Part shown: positions 1 through 12,832 of the stretch, piece by piece
How positions within the stretch are numbered: the stretch's first letter is position 1
Layout: every line of letters begins with the position of its first letter
DNA from: Nannobrachium achirus
Lineage: Eukaryota > Chordata > Actinopteri > Myctophiformes > Myctophidae
Length of the DNA: 64,000 bases
Reading direction: 5' to 3'
Assembly: GCA_963921795.1 (NCBI GenBank)
Contig: OY997641.1
Coordinates: forward strand, 23,900,033-23,964,032
The notes under the pieces: generated by a model
What the model saw: only the letters and a program-made list of their open reading frames with translations
Told to the model about the DNA's origin: nothing
Database searches by the model: none
Program-made: the position numbers and the translations under genes

Positions 1-3000
1 TAGCGTGGCTTATAGGGCTTTATCACATTCTAAGTGGGCCTAATGCTGGACTGATTATTATTATTACAGTTGTTATAGTCCCCTCAATTTTTTTTTTTTT
101 TTTCCCTTTATTCTTTTCTTTTTTCTCTCCCCCTTCTTTACTAGAAATGTTAACATACCATTCTCATTTATTTAAGTGATATGAAGTGGGGAGATTGATC
201 ATAATTTGAGCTGATGGAATGTTTGAGAGCTATTCAGCCACAAGAAGGCACTTTTTTGTTGTTGTTGTTTTTACTTTGGTGATCTGTTATATATTTACAT
301 AACCACCAGAGGGCAATGTATGGTTACTTTTGGGCAGTTACTTGTTTGCACTCTCTGACAGAGTGAAATGAAGGTTGACTAATAGGTTGATGGGGTGGGG
401 AACTGTTTTTGTGCACTCTGATGCTAATGGGGTTTTCCCCCTCAAGCTTCAATGTTATGTGTTTTTTTATGTTCGTTTGATGTTGCTTTTTCCTTTCTGT
501 TCCTTTTGGGGTTGTTTTGTTTTTCTGTTGGGAAGGTTTGTTGTGAGGGACCAACTAGGAAATTCTAAAATGTTCTACTGTGCTTGCTGTGCGTATGGTT
601 TGAACCACAATTATGACAGAATATAAATTTCTAAGTTTCAATGTAAGGGGAGCGAATATACCGCATAAGCGAACCAGCATTTTGGGGGTTTTGCGATCTA
701 AATCAATTGACTTTGCATTTATACAGGAGTCTCATCTTTTAAAAGAGCATTCCAACCGATTGGCTAATAAACATTATCGTGTTTTAGCCTTTTCAGCTGC
801 TTCTTCCAAAACCAAGGGAGTAGCCATATTGGCTAGACGTAACCTTAGGTTGGATTCTTTGGGTGATTGGTCTGACAGTGACGGGAGGATAGCTGTTGCT
901 AAAATCCGCTTGGAGGGTAAAATGCTAGCACTAGTCTCTGTGTATGCTCCAAATGTTTTAGACAAAGAGTTTTACAAATTACTAACTAAAACCTTATTGG
1001 AACTGACGGATTTCAAAATCATTGTTGGTGCTGACTTCAATGCAACATGGCAACATAACCTAGATAGATCCACTGGGGTAGAAAGCAGAGAACAAGCACT
1101 AGCGTCTGCAGAACTACGTGCTTGGGCAAACTCAACTGGCTTACTCGACATCTGGCGTTTAATGAACCCAACGGTTAGAGATTTTTCTTTTCTGTCGGGT
1201 AGGCATGCTTCATTCTCTAGGATCGATTACGTTTTTGCCCCTGTTAGCTTGTTTCATAAAATTGCCAAGGTAGAGTTGCTCCCAATGTCACTCTCGGATC
1301 ACAAGGCGGTGCTGTGTGTTGCTTCACTGAAACAGGTTATAGATAGAGCTCCTAGATGGCGGTTTAACACCACACTGCTGCGCGATGCGGCATTTGTAGC
1401 TCAGTTTCAAACTGGTTTGCGTGAATTTATAAATATCAATACAGGCTCAGTTGAGGATCCCAGAATTCTTTGGGATGCAATTAAAGGCTTTATCAGGAGT
1501 AATACAACCCTCTATGCGTCCACTCAGAGAAAATTAAGGTCAGCCAAACTGGTGGAATTGGAATCTCGGTTTTCTACTTTGGATAATTCTCTCCAAAATA
1601 ACTTTGATGTTAGTACAGCAACTCAGAGGGAGCTAGTTAAGAAAGAAATTAACTCCATTCTCAAGCGCCGCTCAGAATTTCAAATGAAACGCACAAGGCA
1701 AAACTACTATTTTAATAGTGCAAGACCCAGTCACTTACTGGCTTTACGTCTTAGATCCAATGAGCATTTTGCTGATATTGTTAGTGTCAAATCAACAACG
1801 GGAGCCATGGTTACAGAACCCAAAGAGGTCAATGCCACGTTTCGTGCTTTTTATGATGAGCTCTACACCTCCGAGGTCATTCACGATGATGCAGTATGCA
1901 ATAATTTTTTATCCAACATACAGTTACCAACCCTTAGCGAGGCGGATGCGGAAGCCTTAGATAGACCGCTCCATCTGGCGGAATTACAGGAAGCTGTGCT
2001 CGCAATGCGTAGGGGCAAGTCGCCTGGTTTGGATGGGATACCCCCTGAACTTTATGCCATCTTTTGGGAAGATCTAGGTCAGCTGATGCTAGACATGTTT
2101 CGATATGCAATTGAAAGTGGCTCTTTCTCCAGGGATGTGAATGTAGCTATTATATCATTATTGTTGAAGAAGAACAAGGATCCCACAGATTGCGCAAGCT
2201 ATAGACCGCTTTCACTTTTGAATTCTGATCTAAAAGTTTTTGCTAAGGTGCTTGCGCGTCGCTTGCAGGGTTTTATGACCACCTTAGTACACTGTGATCA
2301 GACAGGTTTCATAGGAACTAGACTAGCCTCTGATAATGCTAGACGACTATTGCATATCATCGATAGGGCTAAGGAGCTGAGGACCCCCGCCGCAGTGTTG
2401 TCGCTCGATGCGTTGAAGGCATTTGATCGTCTGGAATGGTCTTACCTGTGGGCTGTACTAGATAAAATGGGATTTGGTGCTTCATTCATACATTTTGTTA
2501 AAGTACTTTATTCTAATCCGTCAGCGATGGTCCTAACCGGTAAGATCTGTTCGCCGCTATTCACGATTGGCAGATCTTCGAGGCAGGGTTGTCCCCTTAG
2601 TCCTCTCCTTTTCGCACTTTCACTCGAACCCTTGGCTCAGACAGTGCGTCAGTCTGCAGATATTACTCCTGTTTCGATTAACAACACACAGCATCGCATT
2701 TCCCTATATGCTGACGATATTCTACTGTTCATTGAGAATGCACCACAGTCAATTACTCATGTCCTTCAAATCTTTGATCAGTTCAGTTCCATTTCCGGCT
2801 ACAAAATTAATTGGACGAAGTCAGCCCTTCTACCTCTAAATGATCAGATGAGATCTGCTATCCTGCCGCCCATAATCCCAGTAGTAAGCCAATTCAAATA
2901 TCTTGGCATAGATATTTTCCCCTCTCTTCAGGCTATTGTTAAGAACAACTATGGTGACACTCTAAATAAGATTTGTCTTGATTTAGATAGATGGTCATCT

Positions 3001-4622
3001 TTGCCCAACTCTCTCCAAGCTCGAGTTTCAATCATAAAGATGAATGTTCTTCCTAGGGTTAACTTTGTAAGCTCTATGCTCCCTTTGCCACCACCGCCGC
3101 AATACTGGAATAAGCTTCACTCTTCGATATCTAAGTTTGTGTGGAAAGGGAAACGCCCTCGTCTTAAACTTTCTCTATTACAGCGTGCTAGAGATGATGG
3201 CGGCCTTTCATTGCCCAACTTTAAATTTTATTATTGGGCCTTCACGCTCCGCCCCCTTTTAAATTGGTTTAACCCAGCAAATAAGGTTTCTTGGAGAGAG
3301 CTTGAGGAGAGTTTAGTGCAGCCTGTTGAATTGAGAGATCTTATCTATTCAAACATAACTACACATCAATGCAAAGTTCGCTTTGGACCTATCATTTCTC
3401 ATTTAGTGGCAGTATGGAGAGCAGCTGAAAAGATGTGTAAGATTGATTGTAAATGGAACTTATTTTCCCCAGTGTTCAATAATCAAAGACTTCTAATCGA
3501 GGATCGCCCCATTCGCTTTCCAAGGTGGAGGGCTAAGGGGATTCGTACATTAGGGGACTTATTTGATAGAAATGGTTTACGACCTTTTCGAGATTTGTGT
3601 GACATCTTCAATCTGCCTGGAAATACCCTTTTTTTCTACTTCCAACTGAGATTGTCCATGAGGACCTATGGGGTCCCATGGCAAGCTCCCCTTAGATTGC
3701 ACCCCTTCCATGAGTTTATCTGTGATGGTAACAGAACAAGAGGTTTGGTTTCCACCCTCTATGGTTTTTTATTAGACTGTAGTTATGGGCCCCTATCTGT
3801 TGATACTGTTTGGAGGAATGATGTACCAAATTTGGACCCTGACTTTTGTTGGGACACAGTGTGGTCTAACATTAGGCTATCTTCTAGAAATCCAGACCAT
3901 CAACAAATTCATTTAAATTTTGTTCATCGGACTTATTTAACTCCCCGCAGACTATGTGCTATGAGGATTTTGAATAATCCCAACTGCACTCTCTGCGCCT
4001 CAAATAGTATTGGTACCTTCCTTCACATGGTTTGGGAATGCCCAAATGTGTCGTCATTCTGGAATATGGTTGCCTCAAAACTTTCAACTATTTTTAGTAT
4101 TAATATCATATCTTCTCCTTCTTTATTTTTATTAAATGACGTCTCACAGTTGCAACTAAACAATATACGCAAGCGCATCTTCTTTGCTGGATTAACGGCG
4201 GCGAAGAAGATGGTAGCTACGCGGTGGAAACCTCCTCATACGTTAACGTTTCGCCAGTGGGCCTTAACCTTTCTAGATATAGTATATTTAGAGCAGTCGA
4301 TAGCAAGGTTACACGGAGCAAAAGAAGAAAACATTAATATGTGGTCGGACATTGCAGATAAGCTTAAGGCTATGATTCAAGAAATCACTATATAGTGGTA
4401 ACAGCCTAGCACAGGCATGCACTATTGTACATTCCGTGTTGGTCCGGGGAAAGGGGGTGGGTGGGTTTTCTTTTCCTTTTCTTGTTTTGCTATTGTTTGT
4501 GTTTGTCTGTTAATTGCATTTTTCTTTTGATTAATGTTTTACTTTTTCTTGTTCTATTCATATGTATGTCTCTAATTTTATGTTATGGAAAATAAAAATA
4601 ATTGATAACAAAAAAAAAAAAA
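1..4622 (+). mobile_element. L1/Tx1-type LINE, 5' end outside the window
   Basis: A non-LTR retrotransposon reading rightward. Bases 1-612 show no convincing ORF and are probably the stretch between ORF1 and ORF2, with ORF1 left of the window. One long ORF follows (613-4395), then a short 3' UTR with AATAAA at 4591-4596 and an A-run at about 4609-4622. Straight after the tail comes the body of a TA-type miniature element that lacks its first roughly 20 bases, so the LINE may have inserted into that element. The left target-site copy cannot be seen. The open ORF and the intact tail suggest a recent insertion. Clade assignment rests on protein motifs and is an inference. Confidence 0.85.
613..4395 (+). 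CDS. LINE ORF2: APE endonuclease and reverse transcriptase
   Basis: A 1260-residue uninterrupted protein. The N-terminal apurinic-like endonuclease shows the expected metal and catalytic motifs: N10 in SFNVRG, E39 in FIQESH, D141/N143 in GADFN and S228-D229-H230 in the SDH motif. The reverse transcriptase follows from about residue 450 to 800, with motif A around D599 (LDALKAFDR), motif B at RQGCPLSP (657-664) and the catalytic YADD at 699-702. A C-terminal zinc-knuckle pattern (C1125-x2-C1128-x9-H1138-x4-C1143) is the kind found in L1/Tx1 ORF2 proteins; no RNase H domain is seen. The product would nick target DNA and reverse-transcribe its own RNA there. All catalytic residues look present, so the copy may be able to code for an active enzyme. 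The start at 613 is the first ATG before the endonuclease; an upstream in-frame start is not evident. Confidence 0.93.
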   Translation: MTEYKFLSFNVRGANIPHKRTSILGVLRSKSIDFAFIQESHLLKEHSNRLANKHYRVLAFSAASSKTKGVAILARRNLRLDSLGDWSDSDGRIAVAKIRLEGKMLALVSVYAPNVLDKEFYKLLTKTLLELTDFKIIVGADFNATWQHNLDRSTGVESREQALASAELRAWANSTGLLDIWRLMNPTVRDFSFLSGRHASFSRIDYVFAPVSLFHKIAKVELLPMSLSDHKAVLCVASLKQVIDRAPRWRFNTTLLRDAAFVAQFQTGLREFININTGSVEDPRILWDAIKGFIRSNTTLYASTQRKLRSAKLVELESRFSTLDNSLQNNFDVSTATQRELVKKEINSILKRRSEFQMKRTRQNYYFNSARPSHLLALRLRSNEHFADIVSVKSTTGAMVTEPKEVNATFRAFYDELYTSEVIHDDAVCNNFLSNIQLPTLSEADAEALDRPLHLAELQEAVLAMRRGKSPGLDGIPPELYAIFWEDLGQLMLDMFRYAIESGSFSRDVNVAIISLLLKKNKDPTDCASYRPLSLLNSDLKVFAKVLARRLQGFMTTLVHCDQTGFIGTRLASDNARRLLHIIDRAKELRTPAAVLSLDALKAFDRLEWSYLWAVLDKMGFGASFIHFVKVLYSNPSAMVLTGKICSPLFTIGRSSRQGCPLSPLLFALSLEPLAQTVRQSADITPVSINNTQHRISLYADDILLFIENAPQSITHVLQIFDQFSSISGYKINWTKSALLPLNDQMRSAILPPIIPVVSQFKYLGIDIFPSLQAIVKNNYGDTLNKICLDLDRWSSLPNSLQARVSIIKMNVLPRVNFVSSMLPLPPPPQYWNKLHSSISKFVWKGKRPRLKLSLLQRARDDGGLSLPNFKFYYWAFTLRPLLNWFNPANKVSWRELEESLVQPVELRDLIYSNITTHQCKVRFGPIISHLVAVWRAAEKMCKIDCKWNLFSPVFNNQRLLIEDRPIRFPRWRAKGIRTLGDLFDRNGLRPFRDLCDIFNLPGNTLFFYFQLRLSMRTYGVPWQAPLRLHPFHEFICDGNRTRGLVSTLYGFLLDCSYGPLSVDTVWRNDVPNLDPDFCWDTVWSNIRLSSRNPDHQQIHLNFVHRTYLTPRRLCAMRILNNPNCTLCASNSIGTFLHMVWECPNVSSFWNMVASKLSTIFSINIISSPSLFLLNDVSQLQLNNIRKRIFFAGLTAAKKMVATRWKPPHTLTFRQWALTFLDIVYLEQSIARLHGAKEENINMWSDIADKLKAMIQEITI

Positions 4623-4942
4623 CATTTCATATCACGATTATTGTGCCAAAAGAAATCGCCGTTTACTATATTATCGCGATAATCAAAATTCATTATCCCG
4701 GGGCGGAACATTTGCCAAAAGATTTTGGCAAAGACATTTGAAAAAAAGATCAAGTACGTATCAAGTACGTATATAATAAGTACCTTTTACCAATTATAGA
4801 TGGTTTAAGTGGTACCGGATATGCAGCTCGGCAAATAAAAGGTGAATTGATCCCAGTGCATAACGGAGGACGATATCACGATATATTAAATCTCCACAAT
4901 ACGATTATCGTGAGTGTTTTTTATCGCGATAAACGATCCCTA
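4623..4942 (+). mobile_element. TA-type MITE, copy 1 (ends lost)
   Basis: First of four copies of a roughly 390-bp miniature inverted-repeat element whose complete copy (17822-18210) starts TAGGGATGGGACGATA and ends with the reverse complement. This copy lacks about 20 bases at the left, where the LINE tail abuts, and most of the right terminus; it ends ...AAACGATCCCTAG. It contains the family landmarks GGTGAATTGATCCCAGTGCA and GGAGGACGATATCACGAT. Unlike the other three copies it has no hairpin module at its centre: CCAAAA and TTTTGG are separated by only two bases. Confidence 0.75.
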
Positions 4943-4974
4943 GTTTATGGGTGTTCATATGTGCATGTACTGTA

Positions 4975-5362
<388 letters not shown>

Positions 5363-5419
5363 ATGCTTTGAAACGTTTTCACCTCATGCAGCTGTTCAAA
5401 TACAGTCGTGGCGGTGGCC

Positions 5420-5884
5420 ACAGAGTGTTGATTTTGACAGGGAATTTTGATGTGGTTTTAGTCATCGTCTTTGGAATTAAATGTAATTTAGTTTTAATAA
5501 TGTTTTCCTCATCTGAAATGTTTTAGTTTTAGTCTTGCTTTAGTCGATTAAATACGGTTTATACTTGATTGCATGCTGAAAATAGCAGATCTACAAGTTC
5601 ACAACGCGGCACAGTGTGACGCGAGCTTGTTGATCTGCTATCTCCCTCTGAGCTTGTATTTCTGCTATTTCCAGAGCGCAACACCCCGAGCTCAACCAAA
5701 CATAAAATGACATGTCCTGTAGTTGTACTGGATCTCTTCTGCACTAGTCCCTCCGTAACTTGTAGTCCCTCCTAATTTGTATTTCTTGACCACTTTTATT
5801 TAGTTTTTATTTAGTTTTAGTCTGTGAAAAAAGGTAGTCTGCGAAAAGGAATTGTCATAGTTTTGGTAGACGAAAACAACACTG
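5420..5884. mobile_element. MITE-like element carrying the hairpin module
   Basis: The left end (CAGAGTGTTGATTTTGAC) and right end (GACGAAAACAACACTG) are rough inverted repeats, and the body is rich in TTTTAGTC motifs. A hairpin module sits at 5577-5643, followed by an extra single arm at 5648-5672. No clear target-site duplication. Class unassigned. Confidence 0.5.
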
Positions 5885-6572
5885 GTCCTGGGCCTGTGTG
5901 GAAGGTGGGAGCAGCGTTGTGGGTGCTACCATGGGCCTCCTTCACCGCCTGACCTCAATCCTCCTCCGCGTGCGGGGAGTGCTTCGACGGACGGACGGAT
6001 GGAGAGAGAGATCGGGTTTCTCTTTTTTTTTTTTTTTTCCTGACAGATCAAAGAACGTGTTTGAGTACTTTGTACTCATTTTTTTCCCCCCTTCTCATCT
6101 GTGGTCCTCTGAAAATCTTATAAAAACCCAGCCTGGCACGCCACGTACGTTTTTGTAATGCAGGAATTTTTCTTTTTCGTTTTAAGCCCAATAACGTCCA
6201 GATGTGCGAAAATCTCGCACGTAGCGTTTTTCCTGTTCTATAAATACACAGGTTGGATAATTATTACACATCAAAGCCAGGAAGGGAGTGGGGTTTTGGT
6301 TATTGATTACTTTATTTCAGAGGAATGATCATATCAGAGTCAGAGAAAGGAAGGCGTCTCAGCAGCTAAAGCAAGTCTATAGCCATTAGAGTGGTGTACA
6401 ATCCCACCACATACAGTACATTCCTTGCGTGTGTGCGCTGAAGTGAGAAACCCCTGACTTTGACATGGATGGAAGAGATCTGTAGAGTTGTGTGTTTTAA
6501 TCTAACCCTAGAAGAGAGGTACTCTTGCATACCTACTAGGACAGGTGCGTTGGAACAGTGTAATAGATACTG

Positions 6573-6761
6573 AGAGGAGAGGAGTCCCGCACACTGTCTT
6601 CACTTATAACTTTATTCAGCTTGGCCCCCACCCTCCCTAGACATGTTATATAGCTGGCTTTATGCGAGCTGCTTCTTTTATGCCTGATGAAGGTCTGAAG
6701 AGACCGAAACGTTGCTGAATAAAGTTATAAGTGAAGGCAGTGTGCGGGACTCCTTCTCTCC
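6573..6761. repeat. Foldback element with 40-bp arms
   Basis: The left arm at about 6573-6620 is nearly the exact reverse complement of the right arm at 6714-6761 (GGAGTCCCGCACACTG against CAGTGTGCGGGACTCC). The loop of about 93 bases contains CTGATGA, a short AGGTCT/AGACC stem and GAAAC (6684-6710), resembling a hammerhead-ribozyme core. The sequence is typical of dispersed fish repeats. Bases 5885-6572 before it hold nothing I recognise. Confidence 0.6.
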
Positions 6762-6949
6762 TTTTAATCTAACCCACCTCACAGAGTATTTGATAGGGGT
6801 TTAATTGTGTACTACTGCTAATTCCACTGGTTGGTCAAGGGCTCAGATTAATTTGCTCAAGTTGAGCAAACTAACTTTCTCCAGTCCTGAATGCTAGTGA
6901 CCAGGTTTTAGCCCATTTAGAACGGGTACACATTATTGTGTATCATTAT

Positions 6950-7446
6950 TTTATGCTTTAACTATCGGTGCCGCGCTGCGAGCTTGTAGATTATTGTAGA
7001 CTATTTTTGAAAAATCGTGAAAATTTAAATTTTGACAACGATTCTCTAAGTGTCTTTTGAATCCTTCTAAGGTTTTTTTTGGAAAAACCTATTTCTATGT
7101 CAGCAATCTGGCTGGCCATTGTCAAAGAAAAGGTCCTTTTCACTTAACTGGAGCTCAGTTAGTCTGTTCTTGAGAGTACTACTGTGTCAGTGGTTCTCAA
7201 ACCTTTTCATGTGAAGGACCCCCAAAATTATATTTATTTGGCCACGGACCCGCATCTCAAAATATTTAGTTCCAGGGACCACCCAGAAGCAAAATTTGAG
7301 TTACAAACGTTCGCTTTAAAAATACATATATTCAAAGATATGCGCACATTTTCACGACTTTTTCAAAAATAGCAGATCTACAAGCTCGCAGCGCTGCACT
7401 CGGTGCCGCGCTGTGAGCTTGTATATCTGCAATTTTTCCACTGGTT
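6950..7446. mobile_element. Degraded copy of the hairpin-bearing hAT composite
   Basis: Related to the elements at 21898-22384 and 46065-46515. It starts near TGCTTTAACTAT, contains CAGTGGTTCTCAAACC and the AAGGACCCCCAAAA segment, and carries a hairpin module at 7365-7442. A stretch around 7095-7180 is not shared with the other copies and may be an insertion. Confidence 0.6.
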
Positions 7447-9536
7447 AACTCAGTTAGCGCCGGGCGACTTTACGAGCGACTAGTTCACTATGGCGTTTGG
7501 TGCCGAGCGACTCGGAGCGACTTTTATATAAAAGCATTGTTTAAGCTTTTAATATGTGTTTATAGACGGAGCGAAATGGTTAGCTTACCTCAGCTAATGT
7601 CCACACGTAAACCGTGAAAAAAAAGGATACGATTATGACGTCACCTTTAAACCAGGGCTTCCTGTTGACAACAGGCCTCTGCTAGCGTTAGCCTCAATGC
7701 AACCATCCGACCCTCACGTAGCTTCACTAGGTCGGATTTTGATTCTGAAACTTTCTGTGTGGCATCTATATACGTCCCGATGCCCATACCAATGGTGGTT
7801 TGAGACGATCAAGCACGAATTGAACAGTATTGAGCTGAAATGGTGACCGGCGGCCCGTCCATGTTAAGTCAATGAGGACCAAGTCAGCGTCTCATCCTGT
7901 TATGTGGATTTAAACAGGCTTAACATGGGACCATGTCAGTGTATGGTGTATGGTGGTCTCTAGTGGTCATCTGGTGGTATGGTATGGTGAACGTGCATTC
8001 GTTAAGGTGGTCTGGTTAAGGTGGTCTGGGGGGATACAAAATAGCTATTTCCTGGCGTTATAAGCGCACATTCATATTCATATTTTGGAAATCTGGCCCT
8101 GTATGAGTTAAAGCATTCAATAATTCTAGGCCTAAATTTAAGTCTCTCCCCTTGTATTTGAAAGGCCATTTTCCATTCTCTGAATGAAATGTTGAAACTC
8201 GAAACTCCTAGCTGACCAGTGAGCGGCTCCAGTACGAAGCCGCTGGACCATGACTGGAACTGGGACCAGCTCCGGTGCGACGTTCCCGCTCGCGACAAAA
8301 ACCTCTGGAAAAGAGATCAGTCGCCATGGCTTTCCGTCAAGACATCTGCCTTTTATCAAGGGCAGGGATTTCAGAAGTTTTCACCCCTCACACGGCCGTC
8401 ATCCCACAAAAATGTTTGATATATATATATATGTCCGTCAATCTCATGGTTTATTGGCCCCTCTTTATTCGCTAAAGACATTGGATCGGCCAGCCAGAGC
8501 ACGGTTTTGGTTAGACTCCCCGTGTGGTGTTGCAATATCTTCTGATGAATCCCCCCCCCCCACCAGTGCAGCTGGTCATGGTCACTGTACAATAGGTAAC
8601 TGAATCCTTGTCTGTTTTTAAGAGCTGGCTGACCGTCCGTACTCTCGCACGGGAAGTTGCCGTTTCATTTCCAAAGAGGATGGCTGTTTTCTTGCATTTA
8701 AGCAATGTTGAATTTTATTAGCGAGGATGGTTTGGTAGCACTTTATTGACAATGGCCATATCCCAGTGTTATTAGCCTGTGTGTCACATCAACCTATAGC
8801 AAAGCATCCTAAGCACGCAATTGCTATGCACTTCCTACCAAAACAGATGACACATTGGAGACAGAGGCAGATTCATTGATTATAGTGTACATGAAATAGT
8901 ATTCCATGGGTTAGTAAACTGATTTAATATCCAGAAGTTGTATACAGTTGTAGTATACAGTGTTTGTCAAAAGTGATCATTGTATTATTATAATATGTGT
9001 ATCTCTGCAAATGGCTGTTTTCAACACATATTAAGACCACAACACTGCTCACCAGGGGAACCACTTGGAAAGAGAAGAGAGAATGTGCGTGCGTGCGTTT
9101 GCGTGTGCACACACGCATGCGCACGTGTATGTGGGCGAGCGAGACAGAGAGAGGACAGTGCAGGAATGTTTGATTTATGGGTGAAAGTGCACGGAGAGTT
9201 AATCTCCCTGCCTCACCTCTCCCTTCTCCTTCCTTCCCTCCCGCCCTCCGAGCCGTGTTTGGGTGCTGTCGGGAGGCAGTCCTTCCTGCCTCCTCACCCC
9301 CATCTACATAGCTTTCCCTCCCTCTGAGTCTAGTCTGCAGGAAATAAAGTGATTGGAGGGCCTGACTGAGTGTCCTGTGGGGGCCCTGTGTCCTTTAATA
9401 GGAGGAAGTGGATTAATCTGACGAGAGTGGGCAGCTACTGTGGAAGAGCTGCCACTTTTGTTGTGGATGCTATAGAACGGGGGAGTTAATTGGCCCGCTT
9501 CAGACACAGCTTGACAATCCAGCCTCATGGTTTTGT
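7447..9536. other. No gene recognised
   Basis: About 2 kb with several short open frames and no protein similarity I can name. It has a GT-rich run near 9090-9130, a C-run at 8550 and ordinary composition otherwise. Most likely smurf2 intron. Confidence 0.5.
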
Positions 9537-9630
9537 TTAGTTTTTTTGTTTTTTGCCTTTATTGATAGGACAGTAAACAGACAGGAAATGGAGAGAGAGA
9601 TGGGGAGTGACACGCAGCAAAGGTCGTCAG
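9537..9630 (-). mobile_element. Truncated SINE 3' body
   Basis: The reverse complement matches the 3' half of the SINE at 18557-18741: GACGACCTTTGCTGC, then CTCCCCATCTCTCT, then CTGTCCTAT and AATAAAGGC, ending in an A-rich tail (T-rich on this strand). The tRNA-like head is missing. A TA-type MITE begins immediately to the right. Confidence 0.75.
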
Positions 9631-10165
9631 GGGATGGGACGATATAAAAATGTCATATCGCGATAATCAAAATCCATTATCCAAAAAAATAGCTGATCTA
9701 CAAGCTCACAACGCGTCGCAACGCTTGCTAGCTATTGCTATTTTTTGGAAAAGACATTTGATAGAGAGTGAAATTATAGAGGGTTTAAGTGGTACCGGAT
9801 ATGCAGCTCGGCAAATAAAAGGTGAATTGATCCCAGTGCATGACGGAGGACGATATCATGATAATTTACATCTCCACGATACAATTATCGTGAGTGTTTT
9901 TTGTGGACTGCCCCATAGGTCGAACTCCCGTTGGGTTGAACAGCGTCGGCAGGTTAGATAATCACCCGCGAGCTTCGGCAAGTTAGATAATCACCCACGT
10001 CACGGTTACTGAGGTTAGGTTTAGGGTTAGGCATAGTTTTACTGAGGTTAGGATTAGGGTTTGGGTTAGAGTTTGGTGGTCGATCCAAAGGGTGTTCGAC
10101 CTAATGACATGTTACCGTATTTTTTATCACGATAAACGATAATATCGCATATTGTCCCATCCCTA
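9631..10165 (+). mobile_element. TA-type MITE, copy 2, interrupted
   Basis: Begins GGGATGGGACGATAT and ends TGTCCCATCCCTA. Family landmarks lie at about 9787-9870. A hairpin module lies at 9686-9748 between CCAAAAAAA and TTTTTTGG. The right part is split by a separate insertion of about 213 bp (9905-10117), after which the family sequence resumes with TTTTTATCACGATAAACG. Confidence 0.8.
9905..10117. mobile_element. Insertion with GGTCGAAC ends and telomere-like core
   Basis: Lies inside MITE copy 2. Its ends, ATAGGTCGAACTCCCGTTGG near 9916 and CCAAAGGGTGTTCGACCTAA near 10087, form imperfect inverted repeats of about 20 bp. The middle (10008-10070) is a run of degenerate TTAGGG-like units. 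Family unknown. Confidence 0.55.
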
Positions 10166-10740
10166 GTTTGTGATGTCAGGCTGGCATTGCAACCGAGGGT
10201 GCCCGGACCATCACGCTGGCGAATCACTTAGCTTATGCTCATGCTCAAATGTATGCTCAACAAGAAATAACTTTATTTACCCTGACGCTGATGAAGACCA
10301 GAGCAGGTCGCAATGTGTAGGTCTTTTTTTCTTTTTTTACTTGCCGTGTAAAAATAATGGGCTTTTAACTTTCTTTTCCTCTCTACAATACTACACTATG
10401 CCTTGGATGTATTGAAGGAGACTTGCTGTTTATACTCTAACTTGATGGTATAATACCTTATTCTAATCTGCAATCATTCCTTCCATGTGTCCTATCTAAA
10501 TTAACTTTATTGTTGGACTTGAACTCGGGTGGCGGTGTTCTTGTTCTTGTGCTATTGTTGTTGTATTGATTTGTGAGCTGTGTGACTGCTATCTGCGTTG
10601 CTGTCTCTGTTATTGTTGGGGTGAGTTGGTGTGAGGGAGCCGTGAATAAGCATTTCATTGTTTCTTGACAGTCCAGAGTTCAGAGTTTCTTGAAACAGGT
10701 CGCTTTTTTATTCGCTTTTTTATTTTTAACATATGAGCAG

Positions 10741-11146
10741 TAGGGAGCAGTAGGATGAAAATTTCATATCACGATTATTGTGACAAAAGAAATTTTTGAC
10801 AAAAAGCGATTTACGATATTATCGCGATAATCAAAACCCATTATCCTGGGGCGGAACATTTTCCAAAAAATAGCAGATCTACAAGCTCGGAGCTTGGAGA
10901 TCGGCTATTTTTTGGCAGAGACATTTGATAGAGAGTGAAAAAAAGACTGTATCAAGTACGTATATTATAAGTACCTTTTAACAATTATAGAGTTTTAAGT
11001 GGTACCGGATATGCAGTTTGGCAAATAAAAGGTGAATTGATCCCAGTGCATGACGGAGGACGATATCACGATAAATTAAATCTCCACGATACAATTATCG
11101 TGTTTTTATCACAATAAACGATAATATTGCGTATCGTACCATCCCT
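10741..11146 (+). mobile_element. TA-type MITE, copy 3
   Basis: The left end (TAGGGAGCAGTAGGATGAAA) has diverged; the right end is GTACCATCCCTA. Nearly full length, with a compact hairpin module at 10865-10915 flanked by CCAAAAAA and TTTTTTGG. The GGTACCGGATATGCAG and GATCCCAGTGCATGACGG landmarks are present. Confidence 0.8.
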
Positions 11147-11970
11147 AAAGAGCCGTGCACACAGATGCACTGTGTGTGTGTGTGTGCGTGTGCGTGTGCA
11201 TTTGCGTGCTCCCACCATCGAGTGGTTTGGTGTTTATAGCCCAGCTCAGATCCGTGTGTGCATGCAATACGCCAATGAAGTGCAAAAGGCCAATGTGCAA
11301 ATGGTGCTAGCTTCATAAAGGGCCTTTTGATTCTTGTGTGTGTGTTGCACGCCCCGTTCCCCACCGTACAGTGCCAGCCTCTTCCATCCAGTCCTCGCCC
11401 CCCCCACTCTCCCATCCCCTCGGTTCAGAAGTTCAGTTCTTCGTCCAGGGGTCTGGGCCAGAGTGGAACTCGTGGCCAAAATGCAAACCTCAGATAATAT
11501 CCACTGCCTCTTTGATAGCTGCGGTTAACTGAGGCTTCTCTGTCTGCCCATCACAGAGGTGGTCCTTGTAGGATTGACAGGGGCACAGACAATAAATCAC
11601 AAGCTCTCCTGAAGATCACTCACGCTTCTTCATCGTAAACAAACTGGTTTCTTTTTGTTTTCCTTTCCTTTAGTTTTATTTTTACATTTCACGATTTTAC
11701 CAGATGCGAGTTCACGAGCAGGGCTCGAACCACAATGTTAGTTATGTGGCATTCGGCCAACTTATCCAGTGGAGCGGCTTTGCTCTGCCTTTCTGTAACA
11801 GGTGAAGCCTCCCTTCTCAAACCCAAACATCTCATTCTGAACAACAGCCTCAGTGACCCTTAGGTTGCCTCAAGTATACAGTACATGATGAGGCAAGGGC
11901 AACACAGAATCTATTTGCAGAACCTTTCTTGTCTCTGCCCCAGGCCCAGTCACACGTGCGCACGCACGCA

Positions 11971-12063
<93 letters not shown>

Positions 12064-12832
12064 CCGTTGGGACTGGGAGGCCTGCTTTAGCTGAGCTGTC
12101 TGTGGGCCCTGTGCCCAGCCAGGGGTGAGCAGGGCTGGCATGGCACTCTCACCTACCTGTGAAGCTGGCCCCCAGGTTGGTCCCTGTGGCTAGAAGGGGA
12201 CGTGTTAGTGTGTGTGTTAAGGGGGGGGGGGGGGGACTACAGTATGCATTTGTTTGCAGAGTCTGTCGGGGCATAGAAGAGGGTTTGACTGCAGGACAGC
12301 GTGGCTCCATGGACCTGTCACACCAGCCCCTCGTCTACTTGCTCCCCCCTGCTGTGTGCGCATGTGTCTTTGTGTGTGTGAATTTAATATGTATACTTGT
12401 GTATTTAACATTTGAGTGTTTGTGAATACGTTGCATTAGCCTGTGTGCGTGTGCGTGTGCGTGCGCGAATGTGTGTGTGTGTGTGTGTGTTTCCTCCGGC
12501 GAGACTCCCACCTCCACCTGTGTGTGTCTCTCTTGAGGCCAAGGCAGCTGTTTGATTTGATATGTTTCCCAGATGACCTCAGTGTGTTTACCCGGCATTC
12601 TCCACAGTCAGCAGAGAGCGCAGACAGAGCCACAGGCCTCACTTTCAGTTTGTTGGCTTGTGGTGTGTTGTTTCACCCAGCGTGCTTGCTTGCTTATTAT
12701 TTCGTTACGAGTTGGCTGTTTGTCTTTGTTGTTACACGTCTTTTATTCATTTGTTTCTCTTTCTCTTCTGCCTGACTCTCTCTTCTTCCGTGTCCATTTC
12801 TCTTCCTCATCCATTTCTTCCACTTCTAAATC
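11147..12832. other. Probable smurf2 intron sequence, no gene
   Basis: Contains a (CA)n array at 11979-12061, a G-run at 12222-12235 and CA/TG-rich stretches near 12440-12490. I searched for WW-domain signatures of upstream smurf2 exons here and back to 4.6 kb and found none. Confidence 0.5.

Noticed and set aside
375-626. Short + strand frame just before the LINE ORF2
   Set aside because: 83 codons, Phe-rich and low complexity, with no coiled-coil, RRM or zinc-knuckle feature of LINE ORF1. It overlaps the ORF2 start by chance.
6573-6761. A complete hammerhead ribozyme
   Set aside because: Only the CUGAUGA/stem/GAAAC core is visible; no matching cleavage-site strand with stems I and III was found, so I report it only as core-like.
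10008-10070. A true telomere or telomere fusion point
   Set aside because: Units are degenerate, the tract is only about 60 bp and all in one orientation, and it lies inside a transposon insertion.
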